DNA of 6,883 nt from Thiolapillus brandeum (GTDB lineage: Bacteria > Pseudomonadota > Gammaproteobacteria > Chromatiales > Chromatiaceae). The first letter of the stretch is position 1. Every line of letters begins with the position of its first letter. The DNA is taken from the NCBI GenBank assembly GCA_011051425.1, contig DRLF01000300.1, positions 1 through 6,883 on the forward strand. The letters are read 5' to 3'. The notes beneath the pieces are model-generated. The model did not search any database. It was given only the letters and a program-made list of their open reading frames with translations, and was not told where the DNA came from. Made by a program: the position numbers and the translations under genes. This document shows, in pieces, positions 1-6,030 of this stretch.

Positions 1-120
1 AAACCCAAAGCCACCATGTTTGTGTGGGCGCCCATTCCTGCACAGTACAAAGAAATGGGCTCGCTGGAATTCAGTAAAAAATTGTTGAAAGAAGCCCCAC
101 CAGAGTGGGCTTGTAGTTGA
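1..120 (+). pseudogene. 3'-truncated AlaC-like class I aminotransferase, C-terminal fragment
   Basis: Frame 1 is open from the first base to a TGA at 118-120. Residues 4-32 of the fragment ([11 protein letters not shown], then [14 protein letters not shown]) are what the C-terminal domain of AlaC/YfdZ-type and LL-diaminopimelate-like PLP aminotransferases looks like. Family members continue with a K-V-x-V-S-P-G-x-G-F-G segment and a V-R-F-A-L segment, whose arginine binds the substrate carboxylate. Here the reading changes at about base 97 to the unrelated tail PPEWACS and stops. About 45 or more C-terminal residues, including that arginine, are therefore missing, so the product is probably inactive (inference). 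The rest of the gene lies outside the window. The missing 3' end was not found elsewhere in the window. The last 50 bases overlap the 3' end of the opposing peptidase gene. The family call is confident; the exact subfamily is not. Confidence 0.8.
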
Positions 121-1165
121 TGCGATCGGTCATGTAGTTGGCGATGCCATCGGTTTGGGTTTTGAAATAGTCGTAACCCATCCACACGAATCCCGATTCA
201 CCTGCCTCGGGCAGGTAGCTGCCCCATCCTGTGCCCCAGGAATTGACCAGCAACATGGCGCCACTGTGTTGCTGACCATCCGTACCAATATAGGTCTTGT
301 CATCGTCATAGCCGATGACAGTCAGTGCATGACCCGCTCTACAGGGAGGATTATCACACCATGAGTCGTATTTCGAGCCGCCATTGGCGAAAAATACTTC
401 GTTGTCTATTCCCGGCTGGTCAGCAGGATAATCGGAGAAATTGTCATACAGGATCAGACTCATGGTGGCCAGGTCACCGGAGGCCAGATGTGTCTTGAGC
501 GCTTCCATGCCGGTATCCGTCGTATAGTCCAATTCATACACATCCTGTGCGCGGTAGGGAAATGCAGAATAGAATTGATCGGCATTGGGCAAGATACCAG
601 GATGCAGGTTTGCGTCCATTTTGGAGATTGGTGCGGCGCCATAGATGGTTAAATAACCAAACTCTACAGGGATACTTGATTGGGGTAGAGGTGCTTCTGC
701 AAGTGCTTCTGACTTTGCAGTTGGATTACTGGCTAAATCATGCCCTCCATTGTAGAGGTTGAACGTAAACGCCGGACTCATGATGTGTTCAGGATCCACC
801 GCCGGGTCGGGTCGGTGCCAGCCGTGCTCCTTGGCTTCCTGCCAGGTCTTGTAATAATAGGTGGACGCCCAGGCGGCACAGGCACCCCACACCTGCCTGC
901 CGACTTTGGGCAGGAATTCAATGTTCACCACCCGGCTGGGGAGTGCTTCGGCTGTGCTTTGACTGAGAATGGTTTTTGGGTCCACTTTGATGACGTGTTC
1001 CTCCATCCACGCTTTTTCTGCCTCGCTGGGTTCCGTCAACCCGGTGGGGTAGTTTTCAATCGCGAGCCCTGTGACTGAATGCAGGAGGAGGCAGCAAAAA
1101 ACCGCGATTTGACGCCAAAGACATCTGGCGTTGCGGCGAGAGCAATGACCCGAATATTTTTTCAT
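71..1165 (-). CDS. secreted papain-like (C1A) cysteine peptidase
   Basis: A 364-residue protein predicted to hydrolyse peptide bonds outside the cytoplasm. A signal peptide is clear: basic residues 2-18, a hydrophobic stretch IAVFCCLLL at about 20-28, and probable cleavage after GLA at about residue 35. The catalytic residues of family C1A are visible: Cys96 in WGACAAWA, His279 in [13 protein letters not shown] and Asn308 in [11 protein letters not shown]. Gln91 is the probable oxyanion-hole residue, but it sits five residues before the cysteine instead of the usual six. No ERFNIN-type inhibitory propeptide is seen; only about 60 residues separate the signal peptide from the catalytic region. 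Cys270 and Cys275 could form a disulfide. I chose the ATG at 1165 because it gives a normal signal peptide and has AGGAAAA just upstream; an ATG at 1216 would add 17 residues in front. The last ~8 residues (GLLSTIFY) are encoded by the antisense of the aminotransferase remnant, so the natural C-terminus may have been replaced. The substrate is unknown. Confidence 0.85.
   Translation of the reverse strand: MKKYSGHCSRRNARCLWRQIAVFCCLLLHSVTGLAIENYPTGLTEPSEAEKAWMEEHVIKVDPKTILSQSTAEALPSRVVNIEFLPKVGRQVWGACAAWASTYYYKTWQEAKEHGWHRPDPAVDPEHIMSPAFTFNLYNGGHDLASNPTAKSEALAEAPLPQSSIPVEFGYLTIYGAAPISKMDANLHPGILPNADQFYSAFPYRAQDVYELDYTTDTGMEALKTHLASGDLATMSLILYDNFSDYPADQPGIDNEVFFANGGSKYDSWCDNPPCRAGHALTVIGYDDDKTYIGTDGQQHSGAMLLVNSWGTGWGSYLPEAGESGFVWMGYDYFKTQTDGIANYMTDRINYKPTLVGLLSTIFY
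92..112 (-). terminator. terminator-like hairpin at the aminotransferase/peptidase junction
   Basis: On the minus strand AAGCCCAC, loop TCTG, GTGGGGCTT forms an 8-bp stem with one bulged base, followed by CTTTC and, a few bases on, a run of six T. This resembles a rho-independent terminator for the minus-strand peptidase gene, but it lies inside that gene's present 3' end and upstream of its stop codon. The T-tract directly after the stem is interrupted, so it is not ideal. On the plus strand no T-run follows. It spans the point where similarity to the aminotransferase ends. Confidence 0.4.
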
Positions 1166-1272
1166 TGGTTTTTCCTGAAACAGAGGAAGACGAATTTCTG
1201 CTTCCCAAAATCTCATATGACTTCTCTTTATTTTTTATAACACTATGGGGCGTATCGTATTGAGTGCTGCCA

Positions 1273-1302
1273 ATAGTTTGTGAATAAAAACAGATAGTTT
1301 GT
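1273..1302. repeat. two 9-bp direct repeats ATAGTTTGT, 21 bp apart
   Basis: ATAGTTTGT occurs at 1273-1281 and again at 1294-1302, each followed shortly by a GA. The 21-bp period is two helical turns, so both copies face the same side of the DNA. They lie 57-137 bases upstream of the two possible peptidase starts and immediately beside the FNR-like site. This is a possible operator for the peptidase gene. With only two short AT-rich copies, chance is not excluded. Confidence 0.3.
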
Positions 1303-1315
1303 TGACGTGAATCAA
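1302..1315. promoter_or_regulatory. candidate FNR/ANR-type binding site
   Basis: TTGACGTGAATCAA matches the FNR/ANR dyad TTGAT-N4-ATCAA at nine of ten fixed positions. It lies 86 bases upstream of the ATG at 1216 and 137 upstream of the preferred peptidase start at 1165, and about 350 bases from the other gene. If it acts, oxygen-responsive control of the peptidase is the more likely role. No well-placed -10 box at the typical -41.5 spacing is evident, so the call rests on the motif alone. Confidence 0.3.
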
Positions 1316-1389
1316 ACCGGGCGGAAGGACTGTGGCCAGAGTTATTCTAGATCTGCGTAGCAGGGGGCAGTATTGTTGACTATGCTTAG

Positions 1390-1604
1390 GGCATCTCTGG
1401 GGATGCCCGTGAACAAGTCATGAACTCAAATATTGCGCCCGAGAGTTCTGATAACTGCATCGCCTAAAGGGATGTAGGTGAGGGGCGTGAGCAGCGGCGG
1501 AAGCTTTGAGGTTCTTGCCTATAGCTGGCGGTTGGCAAGAGCTTTGCATTGGTCTCGAACGCCTCGAACACAATCTGTTTTGTCCAGGCTTAATCAGAGG
1601 TTCT
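1390..1604. mobile_element. possible degenerate IS5-type miniature element (MITE-like)
   Basis: The two ends are imperfect inverted repeats. The left end begins GGCATCTCTGGGG and the reverse complement of the right end begins AGAACCTCTGATT; 12 of the first 20 aligned bases agree, including the block CTCTG. The same tetranucleotide TTAG lies directly outside each end (1386-1389 and 1605-1608). This fits the 4-bp YTAR target duplication known for the IS5 subgroup of the IS5 family. The 215-bp interior has no transposase-length frame, only stop-rich remnants, so it would be a non-autonomous or decayed element. The repeats are imperfect and the flanking duplication short, so this is a hypothesis, not an identification. 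Confidence 0.4.
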
Positions 1605-1653
1605 TTAGGGGGCGCTGATCTTTATAGCTATTAATAACTCTAAATACAATCAC

Positions 1654-1659
1654 AGGAGG
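1654..1659 (+). promoter_or_regulatory. perfect Shine-Dalgarno AGGAGG
   Basis: AGGAGG ends nine bases before the ATG at 1669. It fixes the start of the secreted-protein gene and predicts efficient translation. Confidence 0.85.
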
Positions 1660-1668
1660 ATAAGTTCC

Positions 1669-2373
1669 ATGTCTTTGTTCAAAATGATGCTCATTAGCAT
1701 ATTCCTTGGTTTATCTGGCGGACTCAATGCTGCTGATGGCGATCTTCGTGTGGCGGGAAAGATCGTTTCTGATATAGCGGACGGCCAGCCGCCCTTGCAA
1801 GTCAATTCAACTACCGCAGTGTCGAATCTCAATGCCGACATGCTGGATGGTATGCACGCCAGCGAGTTTAAGCAGCTGGGCTATAGTTATGTCTCTATTC
1901 CAATGGGTGCGTTGGTGTTGGATGATGCTGCCTCTTTGGATAGTTTTGGCGAGGTCAACCTGGCCTCTGCCGGCCGTTCTTCAATTCGCCTGAACTGGAC
2001 GACTCCTGCGGATTTTTCTACGTTGAGTCAGATATTCATTGATTTAGTGGTGTTTAATCCCACGTCAAATGGTGCCTGCCAGGCAAGCATAAACAAGAGT
2101 TTTGCCATCAACTATCGACCGGATTGGCCATATGGTAGTAGCGGGCGCCTCTATTATACTCATCAATATGGAACTGCTTCCGATTTTCCCGCGTACAGCG
2201 CCGGCAATAAAATCATTGTTCATCGATACTGGATAGTCAATGCACATGCGGGTGATACCTTGCAGTTTGGCTGGGTTCGTGAAGCCGATGCTGCTGAGGA
2301 TAATTGCGGCATCGTGAAGGTTGTTGGTATCAAGATCGCGTACGAGACGAACCAGGGGAACGATTCCCCGTAG
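1669..2373 (+). CDS. secreted protein of unknown function with LNADMLDGxHASEF motif
   Basis: A 234-residue protein that I do not recognise as a named family. A short basic start and hydrophobic stretch (MLISIFLGLSGG, 7-18), with probable cleavage near NAA (20-22), indicate export. Residues 51-67, VSNLNADMLDGMHASEF, match a motif known from phage tail-fibre-like and assorted bacterial secreted or surface proteins, where it often precedes a beta-rich domain. The rest (about 72-227) is rich in alternating hydrophobic and aromatic residues, consistent with a beta-sandwich. Cys137 and Cys213 are the only cysteines and could pair as a disulfide after export. No catalytic motif is seen, so a binding or structural role is more likely (inference). 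The start is set by a perfect ribosome binding site. The gene is divergent from the peptidase, its base composition is lower in GC than the purine genes, and its last 44 bases overlap the opposing VanZ-like gene. Confidence 0.75.
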   Translation: MSLFKMMLISIFLGLSGGLNAADGDLRVAGKIVSDIADGQPPLQVNSTTAVSNLNADMLDGMHASEFKQLGYSYVSIPMGALVLDDAASLDSFGEVNLASAGRSSIRLNWTTPADFSTLSQIFIDLVVFNPTSNGACQASINKSFAINYRPDWPYGSSGRLYYTHQYGTASDFPAYSAGNKIIVHRYWIVNAHAGDTLQFGWVREADAAEDNCGIVKVVGIKIAYETNQGNDSP

Positions 2374-2767
2374 AGCTATTTTCCTCAATGGCAGTGTGTT
2401 TTCTCGAAGGGCTTCTGATTAGAAATACCAGCAACAGCAGATACAGGCCTATACCGGCGGTATCGGCCACGACATCCCAGAGGGAGAAAAAACGTCCCGG
2501 CATAAAATACTGAGCGCATTCCAGAAAAATGCCGTAGCCAAGCAGGGGCAGGCCGTGACGCCAGCTGAATGCCGTGTTGGGCCAGCTGGCATGGGTAAGG
2601 AAGGCCAGCAAAACAAAAGCCAGGGCATGGCCCAGCTTGTCGTTTACATTTTGCTGCAGCAGATCCGGGATGGGCGTGAGCGCCATGTAGGTGATGATCA
2701 GCAGCGCCAGCCCAAGCATGAGCCTGGCGCCGGTCTGATCACAACGGTTGAGATACAGCGTGGGCAT
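2330..2767 (-). CDS. VanZ-like integral membrane protein
   Basis: A 145-residue protein with four hydrophobic segments at about 15-33, 46-62, 73-90 and 99-117, the size and layout of single-domain VanZ family proteins. The family signatures are present: DKLGHALAF (43-51) in the second segment, then E83, Q86, R92 and D98 spaced as in the E-x2-Q-x5-R-x5-D pattern. The family's usual Asn near the last segment appears as D102. VanZ of enterococci gives low-level teicoplanin resistance; the role of the proteobacterial homologues is not established, so no function is claimed. I chose the ATG at 2767, which leaves 31 bases after purD; the frame is open further but would run into purD. The ribosome binding site is weak, suggesting translation linked to purD transcription. 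The C-terminal tail (about 120-145) is hydrophilic and is encoded partly antisense to the plus-strand gene. Confidence 0.75.
   Translation of the reverse strand: MPTLYLNRCDQTGARLMLGLALLIITYMALTPIPDLLQQNVNDKLGHALAFVLLAFLTHASWPNTAFSWRHGLPLLGYGIFLECAQYFMPGRFFSLWDVVADTAGIGLYLLLLVFLIRSPSRKHTAIEENSSTGNRSPGSSRTRS
2355..2369. other. perfect hairpin in the convergent gene overlap
   Basis: GGGGAA, loop CGA, TTCCCC forms a perfect 6-bp stem in the last codons of both convergent genes. On the plus strand it is followed after a few bases by CTATTTTCC, and on the minus strand there is no T-run. It could reduce read-through between the converging genes but is not a standard intrinsic terminator. Confidence 0.3.
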
Positions 2768-2798
2768 CTGTGTGGACAACCTGTCCGGACGTGACAAT

Positions 2799-4088
2799 TC
2801 AGTCCTTCTGCTCTCTGGCAATAGCGCGGTAGGCGATGTCCTTGCGGTATTGCATGTTTTTCCAGCTGATTCTGTCCACCAGGGCATAGGCTTTCTGTTG
2901 TGCTTCCGTCACGCTGTCGCCCAGGGCGGTCACGCAAAGCACCCTGCCGCCGGCGGTGACGATGTGGCCGTCCTTTTCGGCGGTGCCTGCATGAAACACC
3001 TTGGTATCTGCCGTTTCTTCCTCAGGCAGGCCCTCGATGATATCGCCGGTTTCGTAGGCGTCGGGATAACCGCCGGCAGCCAGGACAACCCCCACGGCGG
3101 CCTGCTTGCTCCAGCGGGCTTCTTCCCCGTCCAGCTCGCCTTCCAGAGCCGCCAGGCAGTGGGCCACCAGATCGGACTGCATGCGCATCATGATGGGTTG
3201 GGTTTCCGGATCACCGAAACGGCAGTTGAATTCCAGCACCCGGGGATTGCCTTCGGCATCGATCATCACCCCGGCATAGAGGAAGCCGGTATAGGGTGTG
3301 CCGTCGGCTGACATGCCGGCGATGGTGGGTTCGATGATCTGGGCCATGATCCTCTGATGCATCTCCTCCGTGACCACGGGGGCCGGGGAATAGGCGCCCA
3401 TGCCACCGGTATTGGGACCGGTATCGCCTTCGTTGGCCGCCTTGTGATCCTGGGAGCTGGCCATGGGCAGGACATGTTTGCCGTCGGCCATGACGATAAA
3501 GCTGGCTTCCTCGCCGTTGAGAAATTCCTCGATGACCACCTTGTGGCCGGCTTCGCCGAAGCTGTTGCCCGACAGCATGTCGCGCACTGTGTCTTCTGCG
3601 GTCTTCATGTCGTGAGCGAGGATCACGCCCTTGCCCGCAGCCAGACCGTCGGCTTTGATGACGATGGGGGCGCCCATCTTGTACAGGTATTCCAAGGCCT
3701 CGTCCACATCCGAAAAGCTGCCGTAAGCGGCGGTGGGTATCTCGTGGCGGGCGAGAAAGTCCTTGGCGAATGCCTTGGAGCCTTCAAGCCGGGCCACCCG
3801 TTTGGTAGGGCCGAAGCATTTCAGGCCGGCAGCAGTGAAAATATCCACGATACCGGCCACCAGGGGTTGCTCCGGCCCGACGATGGTCAGGCCGATGCCG
3901 TTCTGCAGGGCGAAATCACGCAGGCCTTTGACATCGTCAGCCGCAATGTCCACATTCTCCATCTTTTCTTCCAGCGCGGTACCGGCATTGCCGGGGGCAA
4001 CGTAGATCCTGTCCGCCAGGGGGGATTGGGCGGCTTTCCAGGCCAGGGCGTGTTCGCGTCCGCCACCGCCGATGATAAGAATGTTCAT
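2799..4088 (-). CDS. purD: phosphoribosylamine--glycine ligase (GAR synthetase)
   Basis: PurD joins glycine to 5-phosphoribosylamine with ATP, the second step of de novo purine synthesis, in the cytosol. At 429 residues it has the usual full length. The N-terminal domain opens with MNILIIGGGGREHALAWK (G7-H13 motif) and carries GPEQPLVAG at 71-79. The ATP-grasp region follows: IKADGLAAGKGVILA (144-158), the GDTGPNTGGMGAYSP block (221-235) and RVLEFNCRFGDPETQ (283-297), where Glu286 and Asn288 are the expected metal ligands. The ATG at 4088 is preceded by GAGGAG and matches the family's N-terminus; the frame continues upstream to 4193, but that is inside purH. It starts 13 bases after the purH stop and is co-oriented, as in the purHD pair of many proteobacteria. 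Confidence 0.97.
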   Translation of the reverse strand: MNILIIGGGGREHALAWKAAQSPLADRIYVAPGNAGTALEEKMENVDIAADDVKGLRDFALQNGIGLTIVGPEQPLVAGIVDIFTAAGLKCFGPTKRVARLEGSKAFAKDFLARHEIPTAAYGSFSDVDEALEYLYKMGAPIVIKADGLAAGKGVILAHDMKTAEDTVRDMLSGNSFGEAGHKVVIEEFLNGEEASFIVMADGKHVLPMASSQDHKAANEGDTGPNTGGMGAYSPAPVVTEEMHQRIMAQIIEPTIAGMSADGTPYTGFLYAGVMIDAEGNPRVLEFNCRFGDPETQPIMMRMQSDLVAHCLAALEGELDGEEARWSKQAAVGVVLAAGGYPDAYETGDIIEGLPEEETADTKVFHAGTAEKDGHIVTAGGRVLCVTALGDSVTEAQQKAYALVDRISWKNMQYRKDIAYRAIAREQKD

Positions 4089-4097
4089 GTGCTGACT

Positions 4098-4103
4098 CTC
4101 CTC
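4098..4103 (-). promoter_or_regulatory. purD ribosome binding site overlapping the purH stop
   Basis: GAGGAG on the minus strand shares two bases with the purH TGA (4102-4104) and lies nine bases before the purD ATG. A terminating purH ribosome would cover it, so purH and purD translation is probably coupled. Confidence 0.7.
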
Positions 4104-5664
4104 AGTGCCTGAAATGACGCATGCCGGTAAACACCATGGCCATGCCGTGTTCGTTGGCTGCCTCGATGACTTCTTCGTCGCGCATGGAGCCACCAGGCTG
4201 TATCACCGCAACGATGCCTGCTTCGGCCGCGCTGTCGATGCCGTCGCGGAAGGGGAAGAAGGCATCGGATGCCATGACGGAGCCTTTTACCTCCAGTCCC
4301 GCATGTTCGGCCTTGATGCCGGCGATGCGGGCAGAATTGATGCGGCTCATCTGGCCGGCGCCCACGCCGATGGTCATGTTGTTCTTACCATAGACGATAG
4401 CGTTGGATTTTACGAATTTGGCGATACGCCAGGTGAACAGCAGATCAGCCATTTCCTGCTCTGTAGGTTCGCGTTTTGTGACGACCTTCAGTTCGTTGTG
4501 CAGGGAAAGGTCGGCATCCTGTACCAGAAGGCCACCGTTTACACGTTTGAAATCAAGGCGTTGCTCCGGGTTCTCGGTCCATTGACCGCATTCCAGCAAG
4601 CGTACGTTCTTTTTTGCGGCGACTGCTTCGGCGGCTTCGCCGGAGACGGCGGGTGCGATGATGACTTCCACGAACTGGCGTTCCACGATGGCCTGGGCGG
4701 TTTTCGCGTCCAGCTCGCCGTTGAAGGCGATGATGCCGCCGAAGGCGGACTCGGGGTCGGTGGCATAGGCCTTGTCATAGGCTTCCAGCAGGTTGTCACC
4801 AATGGCTACGCCGCAGGGATTGGCGTGCTTGACGATGACGCAGGCCGGCCCTTCACTGAACTGCTTCACGCATTCCAGGGCTGCGTCGGTGTCGCCGATG
4901 TTGTTGTAAGACAGTTCCTTGCCCTGGAGCTGGCGGGCGGTGGCGATGCAGGCTTCGCGCACATCGTCTTCCCGGAAGAAGGCTGCCTTCTGGTGGGGGT
5001 TCTCCCCGTAACGCATGGTCTGCACCTGGCGGTACTGCAGGTTGATGGTGTTGGGGAAGTCCTGCTTTTCGCCATCGGGGACGATGGTTCCCAGGTAGTT
5101 GGCGATAGCACCGTCATAGCGGGCGGTGTGTTCGAAGGTCTTCACCGCCAGGCGGAACCGGAAGTCGTCGCTCAGGGCGTTGCCGTTGTTCTTCATCTCG
5201 GACAGGATCAGGGCATAGTCAGCCGGATCCACCACCACGGCCACGTCTTTGTGGTTCTTGGCCGCGGCGCGGATCATGGTGGGGCCGCCGATATCGATGT
5301 TTTCGATGGCCGTGGCCAGATCGCAGTCCGGGTTGGCGATGGTCTTCTCGAAAGGGTAGAGATTCACCGCCACCAGGTCGATGGGACCGATGCCGTGTTC
5401 TTCCATGACCGCGTCGTCCGTGCCCCGGCGCCCGAGTATGCCGCCGTGGATCTTCGGGTGCAGGGTCTTCACCCGGCCATCCATCATCTCCGGAAAGCCG
5501 GTGTAGTCGCTGACCTCGATGACGGGAATGCCGTTGTCGGCCAGAAGCTTCGCGGTGCCGCCGGTGGAGAGGATCTCGACGCCGGCCTGGGTCAGGCCCT
5601 GGGCGAATTCGGTGACGCCTTCCTTGTCTGAAACACTGATGAGGGCTCGGGTAATGGTGGTCAT
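4102..5664 (-). CDS. purH: bifunctional AICAR formyltransferase / IMP cyclohydrolase
   Basis: PurH carries out the last two steps of IMP synthesis: transfer of a formyl group from 10-formyl-tetrahydrofolate to AICAR, then ring closure. The 520 residues are the normal length. The N-terminal cyclohydrolase (MGS-like) domain spans about 1-195, with [10 protein letters not shown] (7-16), STGGTAKLL (33-41) and [13 protein letters not shown] (63-75). The formyltransferase part follows from about 200, with [14 protein letters not shown] (217-230), the catalytic Lys279-His280 in KHANPCGVA (279-287) and [11 protein letters not shown] (305-315) plus [11 protein letters not shown] (466-476). All key motifs are intact, so the enzyme should be active. 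The ATG at 5664 has AGGA nine bases upstream. It follows fis after 61 bases and leads directly into purD. Confidence 0.98.
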   Translation of the reverse strand: MTTITRALISVSDKEGVTEFAQGLTQAGVEILSTGGTAKLLADNGIPVIEVSDYTGFPEMMDGRVKTLHPKIHGGILGRRGTDDAVMEEHGIGPIDLVAVNLYPFEKTIANPDCDLATAIENIDIGGPTMIRAAAKNHKDVAVVVDPADYALILSEMKNNGNALSDDFRFRLAVKTFEHTARYDGAIANYLGTIVPDGEKQDFPNTINLQYRQVQTMRYGENPHQKAAFFREDDVREACIATARQLQGKELSYNNIGDTDAALECVKQFSEGPACVIVKHANPCGVAIGDNLLEAYDKAYATDPESAFGGIIAFNGELDAKTAQAIVERQFVEVIIAPAVSGEAAEAVAAKKNVRLLECGQWTENPEQRLDFKRVNGGLLVQDADLSLHNELKVVTKREPTEQEMADLLFTWRIAKFVKSNAIVYGKNNMTIGVGAGQMSRINSARIAGIKAEHAGLEVKGSVMASDAFFPFRDGIDSAAEAGIVAVIQPGGSMRDEEVIEAANEHGMAMVFTGMRHFRH

Positions 5665-5725
5665 GATAGGGATTCCTGAAAAGTTGTTGGGGAACAGGGG
5701 GCTTGCGGGGATGGTGGATATTGGA

Positions 5726-6016
5726 TCAGATGTCGTAGAGCGCCAGTTTCTTGCGCAAGGTGCTGCGGCTGATGCCCAGTACGGCAGCGGCCCGGGTCTG
5801 GTTGCCGTTGGTGTGTTCCATCACGGTCTGGAACAGGGGGCGTTCGACCTCTTCCATGACCAGCTGAAACAGGTTGTTGGCGCCATGGCCATCGAGCTGT
5901 GTGAAATAGCTGTTGAGCGCATCACGAACGCAGTCGCTCAGGGATTCTTCCCGGGACTGCTTGTCCACTACAAAGGTTTCGGCATTCATGCTGCTGCCCG
6001 TATCTTCAAAACTCAC
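5726..6016 (-). CDS. fis: nucleoid-associated DNA-binding protein Fis
   Basis: Fis is a homodimer that binds and bends DNA, organises the nucleoid and regulates growth-phase genes such as rRNA operons. The C-terminal helix-turn-helix is plain: [11 protein letters not shown] then [10 protein letters not shown], followed by YDI at the end, very close to the E. coli sequence (GNQTRAAVMMG, INRGTLRKKL). The core [13 protein letters not shown] (26-38) aligns with LRDSVKQALKNYF of E. coli. I chose the GTG at 6016. It gives 96 residues (E. coli has 98), an N-terminus with FE near the start as in E. coli, and a purine-rich GGGGGAAGG a few bases upstream, and its GTGA overlaps the dusB stop. The alternative ATG at 5989 would give 87 residues with a weak binding site. 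The open frame extends to 6304 but lies over dusB. Confidence 0.93.
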   Translation of the reverse strand: MSFEDTGSSMNAETFVVDKQSREESLSDCVRDALNSYFTQLDGHGANNLFQLVMEEVERPLFQTVMEHTNGNQTRAAAVLGISRSTLRKKLALYDI

Positions 6017-6030
6017 GCTGCCTTCCCCCT
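6013..6030 (-). promoter_or_regulatory. GTGA stop/start overlap and ribosome binding site for fis
   Basis: On the minus strand AAGGGGGAAGGCAGCGTGA holds a purine-rich ribosome binding site, the fis GTG start (6016-6014) and the dusB TGA stop (6015-6013), which share two bases. This layout suggests translational coupling of fis to dusB. Confidence 0.55.

Larger units (their letters stand above)
1166..1668. other. divergent intergenic region between peptidase and secreted-protein genes
   Basis: About 500 bases separate the two divergent starts. I see no convincing coding region; the longest plus-strand ATG frame noticed, at 1420, has 15 codons. The region must hold both promoters, but none is a strong match. 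For the peptidase, AT-rich sequence around 1230-1245 (minus strand TTATAAAAAAT) is a possible -10 area. For the plus-strand gene, the AT-rich stretch 1621-1650 (TATAGCTATTAATAA, then TACAAT) is the likeliest, though the TACAAT lies too close to the ribosome binding site to be its -10. Separate entries cover the direct repeats, the FNR-like site and the element-like sequence. A perfect hairpin (GGGCATC at 1389-1395, GATGCCC at 1402-1408) and a weaker one (CTTGCC 1514-1519, GGCAAG 1534-1539) lie within the element. Confidence 0.6.

Noticed and set aside
97..364. Frameshifted continuation of the aminotransferase
   Set aside because: The other plus-strand frames after base 97 do not contain the expected SPGxGFG or VRFAL segments, so a simple frameshift does not restore the gene.
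740..1078. 112-residue plus-strand open frame
   Set aside because: Antisense to the catalytic part of the peptidase, and its product has no recognisable features.
1389..1408. Hairpin GGGCATC/GATGCCC as an intrinsic terminator
   Set aside because: No T-run follows on either strand; it is better explained as part of the element-like left end.
1420..1467. 15-codon plus-strand frame from ATG at 1420
   Set aside because: Too short, with no clear ribosome binding site. It could be a decayed transposase start, but nothing supports that.
3357..4112. 251-residue plus-strand open frame
   Set aside because: Antisense to purD, with no recognisable family; caused by high GC and codon bias.
4089..4193. 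N-terminal extension of the purD frame
   Set aside because: It lies inside purH; the family N-terminus and a good ribosome binding site point to 4088.
4105..5631. 508-residue plus-strand open frame
   Set aside because: It is the antisense shadow of purH, a full-length gene with all motifs. The translated sequence is Gly/Val/His/Asp-rich with no domain or ribosome binding site.
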